DNA of 64,000 nucleotides, taken from positions 17,701,764 to 17,765,763 of the forward strand of contig NC_088306.1 of NCBI RefSeq assembly GCF_032854445.1. The letters are read 5' to 3'. Within the stretch, counting starts at the first letter, position 1. Each line of letters opens with the position of its first letter. The position numbers and the translations under genes are program-made. Source of the DNA: Liolophura sinensis. Lineage: Eukaryota; Mollusca; Polyplacophora; Chitonida; Chitonidae. Positions 62,502-64,000 of the stretch are shown piece after piece. The notes under the pieces were generated by a model that saw only the letters and a list, made by a program, of their open reading frames with translations, was not told the origin of the DNA and did no database searches.

Positions 62502-63789
62502 AAGAATTTGATCTTAACGGTATTAGCCCTATATGTGGGATTTTACAAGATTCACCATTCGTTTATATCTCTCTGTATAATTCTTAGAGTATACATCTTT
62601 TGCATTTCTTTGTTGGGAATTGTCTAAATAGTATATCACGACCCATTTTAACCCACCTCAGTCTTAGGGAGTAAAATAATTAATTAACCACTTAATATTT
62701 CATCATATTAACTGAGCTGCATGCTTGTCTGTTGTATTATGATTCTCTGTATTGCCTATTATCTATCATATTATGCGTTATGTACTTTATGCATATACTA
62801 GCATTGTATTTACTCCGTTTAGTTGCATGATACAATGCTGTTTATGCCTGCTACATTCACAGGGTGATCTGTAGTATCTACTTGTACCATTTCATACTAT
62901 TTGTACATTTGCCCTAAAATCTATTATAGACTCGCTTCCAAAATTTCCTTTGGTCTGTGACACGTAACAACACAAGTTCACGTTATTGTAAGGAAAATGA
63001 GGTCAGGACACTTTTTCTAATGCATAAAGTAGAAGTCCATAGGCTCGGTTTCGAAGCCAAGAACCCATTGCCTCGGCTGAACGTCATAATTATTCCAAAA
63101 CCAATCGTATACTGGATGTTGGGCGGAGTTCAACATGTTTTGATGGAGGGCGACACCATTTACCTAGCTGTTGGTGTAGCTCTTGTAGAACAAATTACTC
63201 TCAACTTCCAACATGTGCATGTGCAGAGCCAGTGTTGTTATGTATCACTTACTAAGGCAATTTTGGTAGCGAGGATGACTGATTTTACAGACAGCTGAAT
63301 ATAGGTGACTCTCTAAAATAAATAGACTATAACTGCATGATATCATTCTGTATGTATACTAACAATCCAGTAATACGTATTGCCGTGTGATATCATGCTA
63401 TATATGTTCTAATTCTTTTATCTGTATGATATCATGATGTATGTACATGTATGTTGGCTTACTAACTACAGTTAGCTGTATGATATCAGACTGTATGATC
63501 TATAATGCTGTTATCTGTCTGATATCAGGCTGTAAGACCTATAACCCTATTATCTGTATGATATCAGGCTGCACATTTATACTAACGCTGTAGTAATAAC
63601 CCCGTCTCTCGGTAGCTACTCACCCCCCTAACAGCCAACAGGATGTCACAGCGCACGTCATGCGGGGTACGTCCGTCTGTCCGTGCCTCTTGGAGATCGC
63701 GGGAGAACATGAGAGCCATATTAAATTCACTCCCAAACACGGCGGGCCGCACACCGTCCATTTACTCCTGCATTCTGTGGAGGTAAAAG
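15806..63789 (+). CDS. Three-CH-domain filamin (Jitterbug-type), 5' part (11 exons)
   Basis: Gene-level span including introns. Coding parts: 15806-16085, 40606-40801, 41362-41427, 42854-43067, 44315-44426, 47759-47946, 57339-57491, 61208-61348, 61604-61733, 61956-62093, 63616-63789; phases agree throughout (597 full codons). CH1 is residues about 14-119 and CH2 about 130-226, matching the filamin actin-binding pair (GNVKLILGLIW, SDWNNGIALHALIEHC). A further CH domain follows at about 232-335 (TLNWVCKQI, TDWNDGYYLCCVAQSLG). Ig-like filamin repeats begin near 353. Classical filamins have two CH domains; Drosophila Jitterbug has three, so I compare with that class. Its role would be F-actin crosslinking and anchoring. 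The C-terminal repeats are beyond the window. Confidence 0.88.
16086..16823. other. Filamin intron 1, 5' end
   Basis: AT-rich intronic DNA with no recognised repeat or coding similarity. Confidence 0.65.
16824..17340. repeat. 99-bp minisatellite, 5 copies
   Basis: AACTTCTAGG recurs at 16911, 17010, 17109, 17208 and 17308. Units contain GGAAGAACGGAATAGTATGG and AACAGTGTGAACATATATGG and are about 95% alike. Since 99 is a multiple of three, a 163-codon minus-strand frame is open, which I regard as non-coding. Confidence 0.95.
17461..17495 (-). mobile_element. SINE tail fragment
   Basis: TTTATTTATTTATCTGATTG followed by GTGTTTTAAGAA matches the start of a minus-strand SINE and stops there. Confidence 0.5.
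17500..19671. other. Filamin intron 1 segment
   Basis: Apart from the G-rich tract at 18071-18106 and a B-box-like GCGAGCTCAATTCCAG near 18365, I see nothing I can name. ORFs of 60-88 codons show no domain. Confidence 0.55.
18071..18106 (+). promoter_or_regulatory. G-quadruplex-forming tract
   Basis: GGGG-AGA-GGGG-T-GGGG-TGAGC-GGGG-TGA-GGG-A-GGG: six G-runs with loops of 1-5 bases on the sense strand of the filamin pre-mRNA. It meets the classical four-run motif several times over. Any regulatory role is inference. Confidence 0.6.
19672..20130. repeat. 77-bp minisatellite, about 5.5 copies
   Basis: TGACAAGTGG recurs at 19681, 19758, 19835, 19912 and 19989, exactly 77 bp apart, with a degenerate copy to 20130. 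Each unit contains GGTAAACATGTGACAAGTGG and TCACACATGCATAACG. GTAAACA fits a forkhead-type core, and CACATGTG-like E-box half-sites occur. Confidence 0.95.
20672..20742 (+). mobile_element. SINE tail fragment
   Basis: CTACCTCCGTCGTGGGCCTA, TTAGTGAAATATGCTTGAAA and CACCAACCAAATAAATAAAT: a degenerate 3' end and tail of the SINE family in + orientation. Confidence 0.6.
20743..24294. other. Filamin intron 1 segment
   Basis: About 3.5 kb without recognised genes or arrays except the telomere-type tract at 22193-22221. Similar phrases AAATGACTGCACCACAAATG (about 22837) and AAATGACTGCATCACAAATG (about 22978), 141 bp apart, hint at one local duplication. Confidence 0.5.
22193..22221 (+). repeat. Interstitial telomere-type repeat
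   Basis: Four TTAGGG units and a diverged GGGCTAGG end. TTAGGG is the animal telomere repeat in lophotrochozoans. A tract this short inside an intron suggests break repair or chance expansion, not a chromosome end. Confidence 0.85.
24295..24414 (+). mobile_element. SINE fragment (3' half)
   Basis: GCATGGTCATGAGTTTCCCC, GACCGGTTTCCTCCCATCAT, AATGCTGGCCATCGTCATAT, AAGTGAAATATTCGCGG and TACGGCGTAAAACACCAAGC. It is followed about 120 bp later by a second copy in the same orientation. Confidence 0.8.
24536..24741 (+). mobile_element. SINE, 5'-truncated, with 11-bp target-site duplication
   Basis: Begins within the tRNA head (CTCACCAATGCGGTCGCTGT), keeps the B box GAGTTCAAGTCC and the whole central domain and tail. 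It is flanked by a perfect 11-bp direct repeat AATCGACTTGC at 24525-24535 and 24742-24752. This is the mark of LINE-driven target-primed insertion and shows the exact element ends. Confidence 0.9.
24772..25633. repeat. 66-bp minisatellite, about 13 copies
   Basis: GCGACCTGTTATATGTGAG recurs every 66 bp (24843, 24909, 24975), with a few 63-bp variants carrying CATACACTGTTG. Each unit holds an inverted repeat GTGTGAC...GTCACAC with a CACTATCACACTGTC centre, so single strands could fold. The unit is a multiple of three, which explains the long apparent frames. Confidence 0.95.
25634..27647. other. Filamin intron 1 segment
   Basis: Unique-looking DNA. No array, SINE or coding domain recognised. 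Confidence 0.6.
27648..28104. repeat. 42-bp minisatellite, about 11 copies
   Basis: TAGTAACGAG recurs at 27667, 27709 and 27751, with units containing TTAATGACGACAGAGCTAAA and CTGCAGGATAGT. Variant units with CGCATTGTCGACGACAG alternate, suggesting multi-unit duplications. The period keeps frames open on both strands. Confidence 0.95.
28105..29984. other. Filamin intron 1 segment with tRNA-like fragment
   Basis: On the minus strand at about 29060-29100, CACGGGTTCAATTCCGAGTA resembles a tRNA T-arm and B box. The rest of a tRNA cloverleaf is not present, so it is likely a tRNA-derived retroposon or tRNA remnant. Otherwise nothing is recognised. Confidence 0.4.
29985..30268. repeat. 49-bp minisatellite, about 6 copies
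   Basis: GCATTATCATTATGGTCAAT recurs at 49-bp steps (c at 30050, 30099, 30148, then 30198 with one extra base). Units include AACACTTGTGCGACGTCCTG and GACGACAT. The early units carry GACGTCATTGACGAC in place of GACGTCCTGGACGAC. Confidence 0.95.
30269..32097. other. Filamin intron 1 segment
   Basis: No gene or array recognised. TTTATGTTTTCTTCCATTTA at about 30369-30388 resembles the right end of the foldback element at 32098-32712 and may be a solo fragment of it. Confidence 0.45.
32098..32712. mobile_element. Foldback (long inverted repeat) element, copy 1
   Basis: The left part (GGGTGGAGCAAAAGTTCGG, AATCAGATGAAAGAGCGTCA) is imperfectly complementary to the right part (TGGCACTCTTTTATCTGAAT, TTTTCTTCACCATTAAAGG). 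The pairing continues through about 280 bp per arm, for example CAGGAGAAAAGTCGACTTGA against CACGTGTTTTTTCCTCTTTC. It has no ORF and is AT-rich. Its reverse complement matches 37165-37510 closely, so it is a dispersed family, probably a non-autonomous DNA transposon. Confidence 0.65.
32713..33259. other. Filamin intron 1 segment
   Basis: AT-rich, no recognised element before the SINE target-site duplication at 33260. Confidence 0.6.
33272..33543 (-). mobile_element. Full-length SINE with 12-bp target-site duplication
   Basis: Best minus-strand copy: (TTTA)n tail, GACTGGTGTTTTACGCCGTA, conserved centre, CAGGTTGCTGCCAGACC, GGACTTGAACTCACAGCG (B box complement) and CGCGCTAACCGACTGAGCCA (A box complement), ending ACGGAGGC. 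A perfect 12-bp repeat GTCTCTAGTATT flanks it (33260-33271 and 33544-33555). Low divergence and intact flanks point to a young insertion. Confidence 0.95.
33556..34567. other. Filamin intron 1 segment
   Basis: AT-rich; an A run at 33891-33902 is the only simple feature. Nothing coding is recognised. Confidence 0.6.
34568..36376. repeat. 69-bp minisatellite, about 26 copies
   Basis: GCATGTGAACCTCACTAAGA followed by TCCATTTCGTGTAAGCGTGT and AGTATGCTTGATACGTCCAG recurs every 69 bp (for example 34625, 34694). No copy shows a frame-breaking indel, so the minus strand reads as 607 codons of a 23-residue repeat. Each unit contains CTATTTGCATGTG, whose ATTTGCAT is the exact reverse complement of the POU octamer ATGCAAAT. 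One more unit lies beyond an inserted SINE, at 36533-36600. Confidence 0.97.
36379..36532 (-). mobile_element. SINE inserted in the 69-bp array
   Basis: A (TTTA)n run of about 16 units (36379-36440), then TTGATGTTTTACTCGAGAAT, CACTTATACGACGGCGGCTA and GAATCCGGGCAATGCCCGGG, truncated before the tRNA head. AACCTCACTA, a piece of the 69-bp unit, is duplicated perfectly on both sides (36369-36378, 36533-36542). The SINE therefore landed in an already existing array. Confidence 0.93.
36601..37164. other. Filamin intron 1 segment
   Basis: No recognised gene or repeat. Confidence 0.6.
37165..37699. mobile_element. Foldback (long inverted repeat) element, copy 2
   Basis: Starts AAAGGTGGAGAAAACATAAA, TTACATAAAGTTCAGATAAG and ends TCTTCTCCTTTAACG. 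The arms pair imperfectly; for instance GTTGGGTATTTGGAACCATC on the left matches the complement of GATCTCAAATACCCACCATA on the right. The centre contains TCATAAATATTATCAGAATT. It is the same family as 32098-32712. Confidence 0.65.
37700..40107. other. Filamin intron 1 segment
   Basis: Mostly unrecognised. A degenerate minus-strand SINE piece lies at about 38562-38625 (TTTGATTTGTGTTTTAAAGT, ATAATATCTCGCTTATACGG). ORFs of 60-90 codons lack domains. Confidence 0.5.
40108..40445. repeat. 26-bp minisatellite with 78-bp higher-order unit
   Basis: The 26-bp units share a (A)GGTATCTTTCACC core with changing ends (GCGAGGAACTTT, GCGCATATCTCC, ATGTGTACCTTC). The three variants repeat together as a 78-bp unit: GCGAGGAACT at 40201, 40279 and 40357. 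It ends about 160 bp before filamin exon 2. Confidence 0.92.
40583..40603 (+). repeat. (GTT)n tract at a 3' splice site
   Basis: Seven GTT/TTG units run directly into TGTAG, the acceptor of filamin exon 2. The usual pyrimidine tract is replaced by this microsatellite. Confidence 0.9.
40606..40801 (+). CDS. Filamin exon 2: end of CH1, start of CH2
   Basis: Phase 1 in, phase 2 out (196 nt). It encodes GNEDVVNGNVKLILGLIWHL (filamin: DGNLKLILGLVWTLI), a basic linker SSSKSKAPPKK, then CH2 with LQWLQSAIPDISMSNLTSDW and NNGIAL. The donor GTAAGC splits the codon CA-C. The acceptor is the GTT tract followed by TAG. Confidence 0.9.
40802..41361. other. Filamin intron 2
   Basis: A dispersed phrase at about 41095-41165 (TCTGGCATGGCATTCAAGTG, TAGCACTATAAATAAG) matches units of the array at 51290-51690. 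It suggests a dispersed repeat family from which that array arose. Confidence 0.45.
41362..41427 (+). CDS. Filamin exon 3: CH2 middle
   Basis: 66-nt exon with acceptor TATATTGCAG and donor GTAAGA, phase 2-2. It encodes ALIEHCKPGLSPNWRNLDPK, closely matching human filamin ALVDSCAPGLCPDWESWDP. It is short but strongly supported by this alignment. Confidence 0.92.
41428..42853. other. Filamin intron 3
   Basis: Contains a small tandem of 6-7-bp units at about 42529-42563 (CCATTACCCATTACCCATTA). A B-box-like GCAGGCTCGAAACCAGC near 42312, with GAGTACGGTCC near 42423, may be the worn ends of a SINE. Otherwise unrecognised. Confidence 0.5.
42854..43067 (+). CDS. Filamin exon 4: end of CH2, start of CH3
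   Basis: 214 nt, phase 2 in and 0 out; donor GTAAGT. It encodes VENCRTAMALAKEHLNIPRV, then ISPEDFASKGLDELSAMTYL and SYFVK, the canonical CH2 end (human: [20 protein letters not shown]). It then runs on into a new CH start, GYYATLNWVCKQIRSPNVTN. CH2 and CH3 are thus joined within one exon with a linker of about 6 residues. Confidence 0.92.
43068..44314. other. Filamin intron 4
   Basis: A worn + strand SINE 3' end lies at about 44098-44190 (TTTGGTTTCCTCCAGCTGTT, GACCGCTGTCATATAA, TAAACACCAATCAAACAAAC). AT-rich elsewhere; a 109-codon minus-strand frame at 43292-43621 shows no domain. Confidence 0.5.
44315..44426 (+). CDS. Filamin exon 5: CH3 middle
   Basis: 112 nt, phase 0 in and 1 out; acceptor CACCCTGTAG, donor GTGAGC. 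It encodes TDWNDGYYLCCVAQSLGAEI, PGWPDIDKTDHLSNCQKG: a CH core with the DW.DG signature at the position of the CH2 SDWNNG. This exon is what shows a third CH domain. Confidence 0.9.
44595..45312. mobile_element. Harbinger-like non-autonomous DNA transposon
   Basis: 718 bp. Terminal inverted repeats AGCCGCGTTTAGACTAC and (complement of right end) AGCCCCGTTTACACTAC match at 15 of 17 bases. Perfect 3-bp target duplication TTT (44592-44594, 45313-45315). Subterminal regions are rich in GGGCCGAGCC-type words. Inside lies a minus-strand Myb/SANT exon. PIF/Harbinger elements make 3-bp duplications and encode a Myb-like DNA-binding protein beside the transposase, so I assign it there. No transposase is present. 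Confidence 0.72.
44876..44998 (-). pseudogene. Myb/SANT-like first exon inside the Harbinger-like element
   Basis: ATG at 44998 starts MSTNRGATWTKEETEQLLAI, WGEENVQAQLESARHNENII-Q, the N-terminal helices of a trihelix Myb/SANT-like domain (W-T-x-E-E-T, then LLxIWGEE). At 44876 CAG is followed by GTGGAT, a possible donor, after which the reading loses domain similarity. The rest of the protein is missing, which fits an internally deleted transposon copy. Function as a protein is unlikely. Confidence 0.65.
45594..45856 (+). mobile_element. SINE, nearly complete
   Basis: GACCCAGGAGCTTATCACAA, CGAATTCAAGTCCAGC (B box), GCTGGCTTCGTCTCCGG, GGATGGTCGTAGGTCC, a C13-type run at 45726-45739, CACCATAATGTTGGCCGCCG, AGTGAAATATTCTTGAGTAT and a long (AAAT)n tail. 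It lies about 220 bp downstream of the split SINE. Confidence 0.85.
46045..46265. repeat. About 36-40-bp minisatellite, 5-6 copies
   Basis: Units share CAGTCCCAAGGTCATGCAGA and CATTC(T/C)GTAACAATT, with lengths of 35-40 bp; the outer copies are diverged. Confidence 0.85.
46266..47758. other. Filamin intron 5, 3' part
   Basis: No SINE or array. A 129-codon frame at 47225-47614 has no domain I recognise, and the frames beside it are disrupted, so I leave it unassigned. The intron ends in CTTATCTGCCCATGCAG. Confidence 0.5.
47759..47946 (+). CDS. Filamin exon 6: end of CH3 and linker
   Basis: 188 nt, phase 1 in and 0 out; acceptor CCCATGCAG, donor GTGAGT. It encodes GIDAGKSLGVQPVLTAAEMS, DPAVDHLSMMAYINSFRNVK, the last CH helices (compare CH2 PRVISPEDF...DELSAMTYLSYF). 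A charged linker PLRKKEEKLAIRTDVTDV then leads to the Ig repeats. Confidence 0.92.
47978..48108 (+). mobile_element. SINE central fragment next to exon 6
   Basis: CCGTACGTGGGAAAGTCTGT, CAGCAACCTGCGGATGGTCG, GGGCTCTGTCCGGTTTCCTT, TGCTGGCCGCCGTCGTATGA and TATTCTTGAGTACG. It has lost the head and tail and starts only about 30 bp past the exon 6 donor. Confidence 0.85.
48109..51289. other. Filamin intron 6, 5' part
   Basis: About 3.2 kb with no array, SINE or domain recognised. Frames of 60-76 codons are not convincing. Confidence 0.6.
51290..51690. repeat. About 62-66-bp diverged tandem repeat
   Basis: Six to seven degenerate units with TGTGTCTGGTGTCTTCGGCA, GGTATTTCAGTGGGAC and (G)CACTATAAATATGTCGACAT. 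The same phrases occur singly near 41100, so the array probably grew from a dispersed repeat. Confidence 0.75.
51875..51972 (-). mobile_element. SINE fragment with 12-bp target-site duplication
   Basis: (TTTA)n tail, ATTGGTGTTTTACGCTGTAC, AATATTTCACTTATACGACG and GTGGGAGGAAACCGG. The flanks GTCGACGGAAAT (51863-51874) and GTCGACTGAAAT (51973-51984) match at 11 of 12. This is a 5'-truncated insertion. Confidence 0.85.
52922..52962. repeat. (TA)n microsatellite
   Basis: About 19 TA units; likely length-variable. Confidence 0.97.
53045..53146 (-). mobile_element. SINE fragment
   Basis: TTTTGATTGGTGTTTTACGA, CAATTATACAACGCCGGTCA, GCATTATGGTGGGACGAAAT and GGGCAGAGCCCGGGGGAAGA. The tail is missing. 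Confidence 0.8.
53341..53470 (-). mobile_element. SINE fragment
   Basis: TTTGTTTATTTATTTGATTG, TTTAACGCCTTACTCAAGAA, TACTTATACGACGGCGGCCA, ACCCGGGGGAAGCCCACGAC and TATCCGCAG. Same orientation as its neighbour at 53045; the tRNA head is absent. Confidence 0.85.
54280..54430. repeat. Short imperfect repeats GTGCACAAGTGTATTTTG
   Basis: Four copies of GTG(C/T)ACAAGTGT(A/G)TT within about 130 bp, irregularly spaced. Weak tandem structure only. Confidence 0.6.
54650..54775. repeat. 61-bp direct duplication with CACGTG
   Basis: CTGAGCCGT(G/C)ACCCAT...GGGCACCACGTGTACT occurs twice, offset by 61 bp (54658 and 54719). Each copy has an E-box CACGTG, and the second also has CACGTGG near 54735. Confidence 0.85.
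54819..55190 (-). pseudogene. Non-LTR retrotransposon reverse-transcriptase relic
   Basis: On the minus strand from 54920, SGVPQGPILVLFVILLYA matches the GVPQGS-LGPLLF motif of non-LTR reverse transcriptases. After 25 residues the frame reads SVDDV at 54819-54830, the position of the catalytic (Y/F)ADD box. The upstream sequence to about 55190 has stops and frameshifts. It is an old LINE fragment without function. Confidence 0.6.
55191..57338. other. Filamin intron 6, 3' part with tRNA-like fragment
   Basis: At about 56738-56800 a leucine/serine-tRNA-like head is seen: GCAGCCGAGCGGTTATCGTG and, 26 bp on, GAGGTTTAAGTCC (B box). The acceptor stem is not closed, so it is a tRNA pseudogene or SINE head. 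An A17 run lies at 56398-56414. Nothing else is recognised. Confidence 0.4.
57339..57491 (+). CDS. Filamin exon 7: first Ig-like filamin repeat, part 1
   Basis: 153 nt, phase 0-0; acceptor TTTTTTCTAG, donor GTAAGG. It encodes LHLDIMDEDLNKENVRVDVN, GPGKYENNIIWGAKQADVTL, VPLAVGKYQ. The end matches the filamin pattern ...PxxxGxYxI before the last strands, completed by exon 8. The symmetric phase would allow skipping. Confidence 0.85.
57492..58339. other. Filamin intron 7, 5' part
   Basis: AT-rich; a short ATTATAATATTA inverted stretch near 57880. No gene or repeat family recognised. Confidence 0.6.
58340..59362. repeat. 42-bp minisatellite, about 24 copies
   Basis: TTGTGATGCTGTGTAT(C/T)TGA followed by TATAC(T/C)AGAGCTGT(G/A)TATGGGG recurs every 42 bp (58391, 58433). 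Variation is confined to a few sites that shuffle between copies. The minus strand is open for 363 codons of a 14-residue repeat (SSISDTQHHNPIY). This is a different sequence from the 42-bp array in intron 1. Confidence 0.97.
59540..59990. repeat. Irregular tandem repeat GGTAACTGACAGAAAACATTTT
   Basis: About 14 units with GCATGGTAA(C/T)TGACAGAAAA and CATTTT, spaced 24-36 bp, diverged. It directly follows the 42-bp array after a gap of about 180 bp. Confidence 0.85.
59991..61207. other. Filamin intron 7, 3' part
   Basis: T-rich at 60026-60060 and 60184-60215. A short SINE-like piece TTTGTTTGATTGATGCTTTA at 60940 is the only repeat hint. No coding similarity. Confidence 0.5.
61208..61348 (+). 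CDS. Filamin exon 8: repeat 1 end, repeat 2 start
   Basis: Acceptor TTTTCGCAG. It encodes IRCFYDDVEIKGGPVEFNVS, the usual filamin G/SPF ending, then KVKVTSDLGTKVMVGVAQEL, KVT. The end is uncertain. ACA|GTGGCC at 61348 gives ...LKVTVDTSG, matching the filamin FTIDTK pattern, whereas AAG|GTTACA at 61342 gives ...LKVDTSG. Both are in frame and both are weak donors; I prefer 61348. Confidence 0.8.
61604..61733 (+). CDS. Filamin exon 9: repeat 2 core
   Basis: 130 nt, phase 0 in and 1 out; acceptor CTCCGTACAG, donor GTAGGT. It encodes VDTSGVGEGNLRVEAKSPSG, KVITLPCHGQNGTRSVTFNP, TES-G, the conserved centre of an Ig-like filamin repeat (DT..AG.G.L.V...GP, then D.G...V.Y.P...G). Confidence 0.92.
61724..61829. 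repeat. Tandem duplication of exon end and 5' splice site
   Basis: ACCGAGTCCGGTA(CCGGTA)GGTGGAGC(C/T)GTATAGA(G/C)GT occurs at 61724 and again at 61783, the second with a 6-bp insertion. The first contains the last 10 bases of exon 9 and its donor GTAGGT; the second is an intronic replica with the same donor. Reading through to the second meets TAA at 61763-61765. Confidence 0.9.
61956..62093 (+). CDS. Filamin exon 10: repeat 2 end, repeat 3 start
   Basis: 138 nt, phase 1-1; acceptor TTTTCCTCCAG, donor GTGAGA. It encodes GEWTISTLFENERVEGGTFS, VTVFD, closing repeat 2 (filamin: GDYSILVKFADKHIPGSPF), then PKSVSLSGPQNGVVGEAIVF, opening repeat 3. Confidence 0.92.
62094..63615. other. Filamin intron 10
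   Basis: Contains an (ATT)13 microsatellite at 62458-62497 and a loose repeat at 63337-63580 in which TGTATGATATCA(G/T)(G/A)CTGTA recurs about six times at 40-65-bp spacing. A 113-codon frame at 62957-63298 shows no domain and lacks supporting splice context. Confidence 0.6.
63616..63789 (+). CDS. Filamin exon 11: repeat 3 continuation
   Basis: 174 nt, phase 1-1; acceptor CGTCTCTCGGTAG, donor GTAAGA. It encodes ATHPPNSQQDVTAHVMRGTS, VCPCLLEIAGEHESHIKFTP, KHGGPHTVHLLLHSVEVKG. IKFTPKHGGPHTV fits the filamin V.Y.P...G.Y.V strand pair. The beginning matches the family less well, so an alternative acceptor a few codons away is possible. The gene continues past the window. Confidence 0.82.
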
Positions 63790-64000
63790 GTAAGACAGTT
63801 GACAGAGGAAGCGTTGTGGGAGTGGGGATGAAGTGGAAAGGTTGAGGAGAATAAAAAGGAAATCATCGACAACGAAATAAGCCCTGTTGAATAATTTGGC
63901 TTACATTTTCTTGGTGTTGCCCCGGTATCGATTAACACTCTTATTTTCGGTTCTGCGTTCTTATTTGAGGTCAACTCTTGTTTGTGTGATCGACAGTTTT
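63790..64000. other. Filamin intron 11, truncated by window end
   Basis: Intronic sequence after a GTAAGA donor; nothing recognised in the 211 bases available. Confidence 0.7.

Noticed and set aside
62957-63298. 113-codon ORF in filamin intron 10 as an exon
   Set aside because: Exons 10 and 11 join in phase without it, it lacks filamin-repeat features, and no fitting splice sites are evident.
1-64000. A bacterial-type defence, biosynthetic or phage system
   Set aside because: Spliced exons, SINEs, TTAGGG and animal-specific domain proteins show eukaryotic DNA; no operon, Shine-Dalgarno pattern or prokaryotic protein family was seen.

Overview
This is eukaryotic, intron-rich animal DNA. Two multi-exon genes lie on the + strand, both cut by the window edges. 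Around and inside them are retroposons, DNA-transposon remnants and an unusually dense set of minisatellites. The most likely source is a lophotrochozoan, probably a mollusc. This rests on a tRNA-derived SINE with a strongly conserved central domain and an AATAAATAAA-type tail, recurring about twenty times, which I recall as typical of mollusc and related genomes (Nin-DC-like). It also rests on a filamin with three calponin-homology domains. The species cannot be fixed from the sequence alone.

Positions 1-9.85 kb hold the 3' part of an LDL-receptor-family gene. Eight exons encode the last beta-propeller blades, one EGF-like module, a Ser/Thr/Pro-rich stalk from three exons, a transmembrane helix and a 62-residue tail with an NPTY endocytosis motif. 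Its introns hold 30-bp, 75-bp, 56-bp and 31-bp tandem arrays. Two of the stalk exons look duplicated together with the adjacent 30-bp array.

Positions 9.85-15.7 kb are intergenic, with SINEs, two inverted copies of a foldback-bearing repeat, and fragments of a second dispersed repeat.

Positions 15.8-64 kb hold the 5' part of a giant filamin-type actin-binding protein with three CH domains and then Ig-like filamin repeats. I compare it with the Drosophila Jitterbug class. Eleven coding exons are visible and the gene runs off the right edge. Intron 1 is 24.5 kb and contains arrays of 99, 77, 66, 42, 49, 69 and 26/78 bp, two about 0.55-0.6 kb foldback elements, several SINEs (some with perfect target-site duplications), an interstitial telomere-type tract and a strong G-quadruplex motif. 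Later introns hold a 718-bp Harbinger-like element that carries a Myb/SANT exon and sits inside a SINE, a reverse-transcriptase relic, and more arrays.

The two genes are functionally separate: one is an endocytic or signalling receptor, the other a cytoskeletal crosslinker. I found no bacterial-type system, CRISPR array, rRNA gene or intact tRNA gene. I do not see a clearly new biological system. The most unusual items are the exon-plus-minisatellite duplication, a 26-copy array that repeats an exact POU octamer, and the nested Harbinger-in-SINE insertion.
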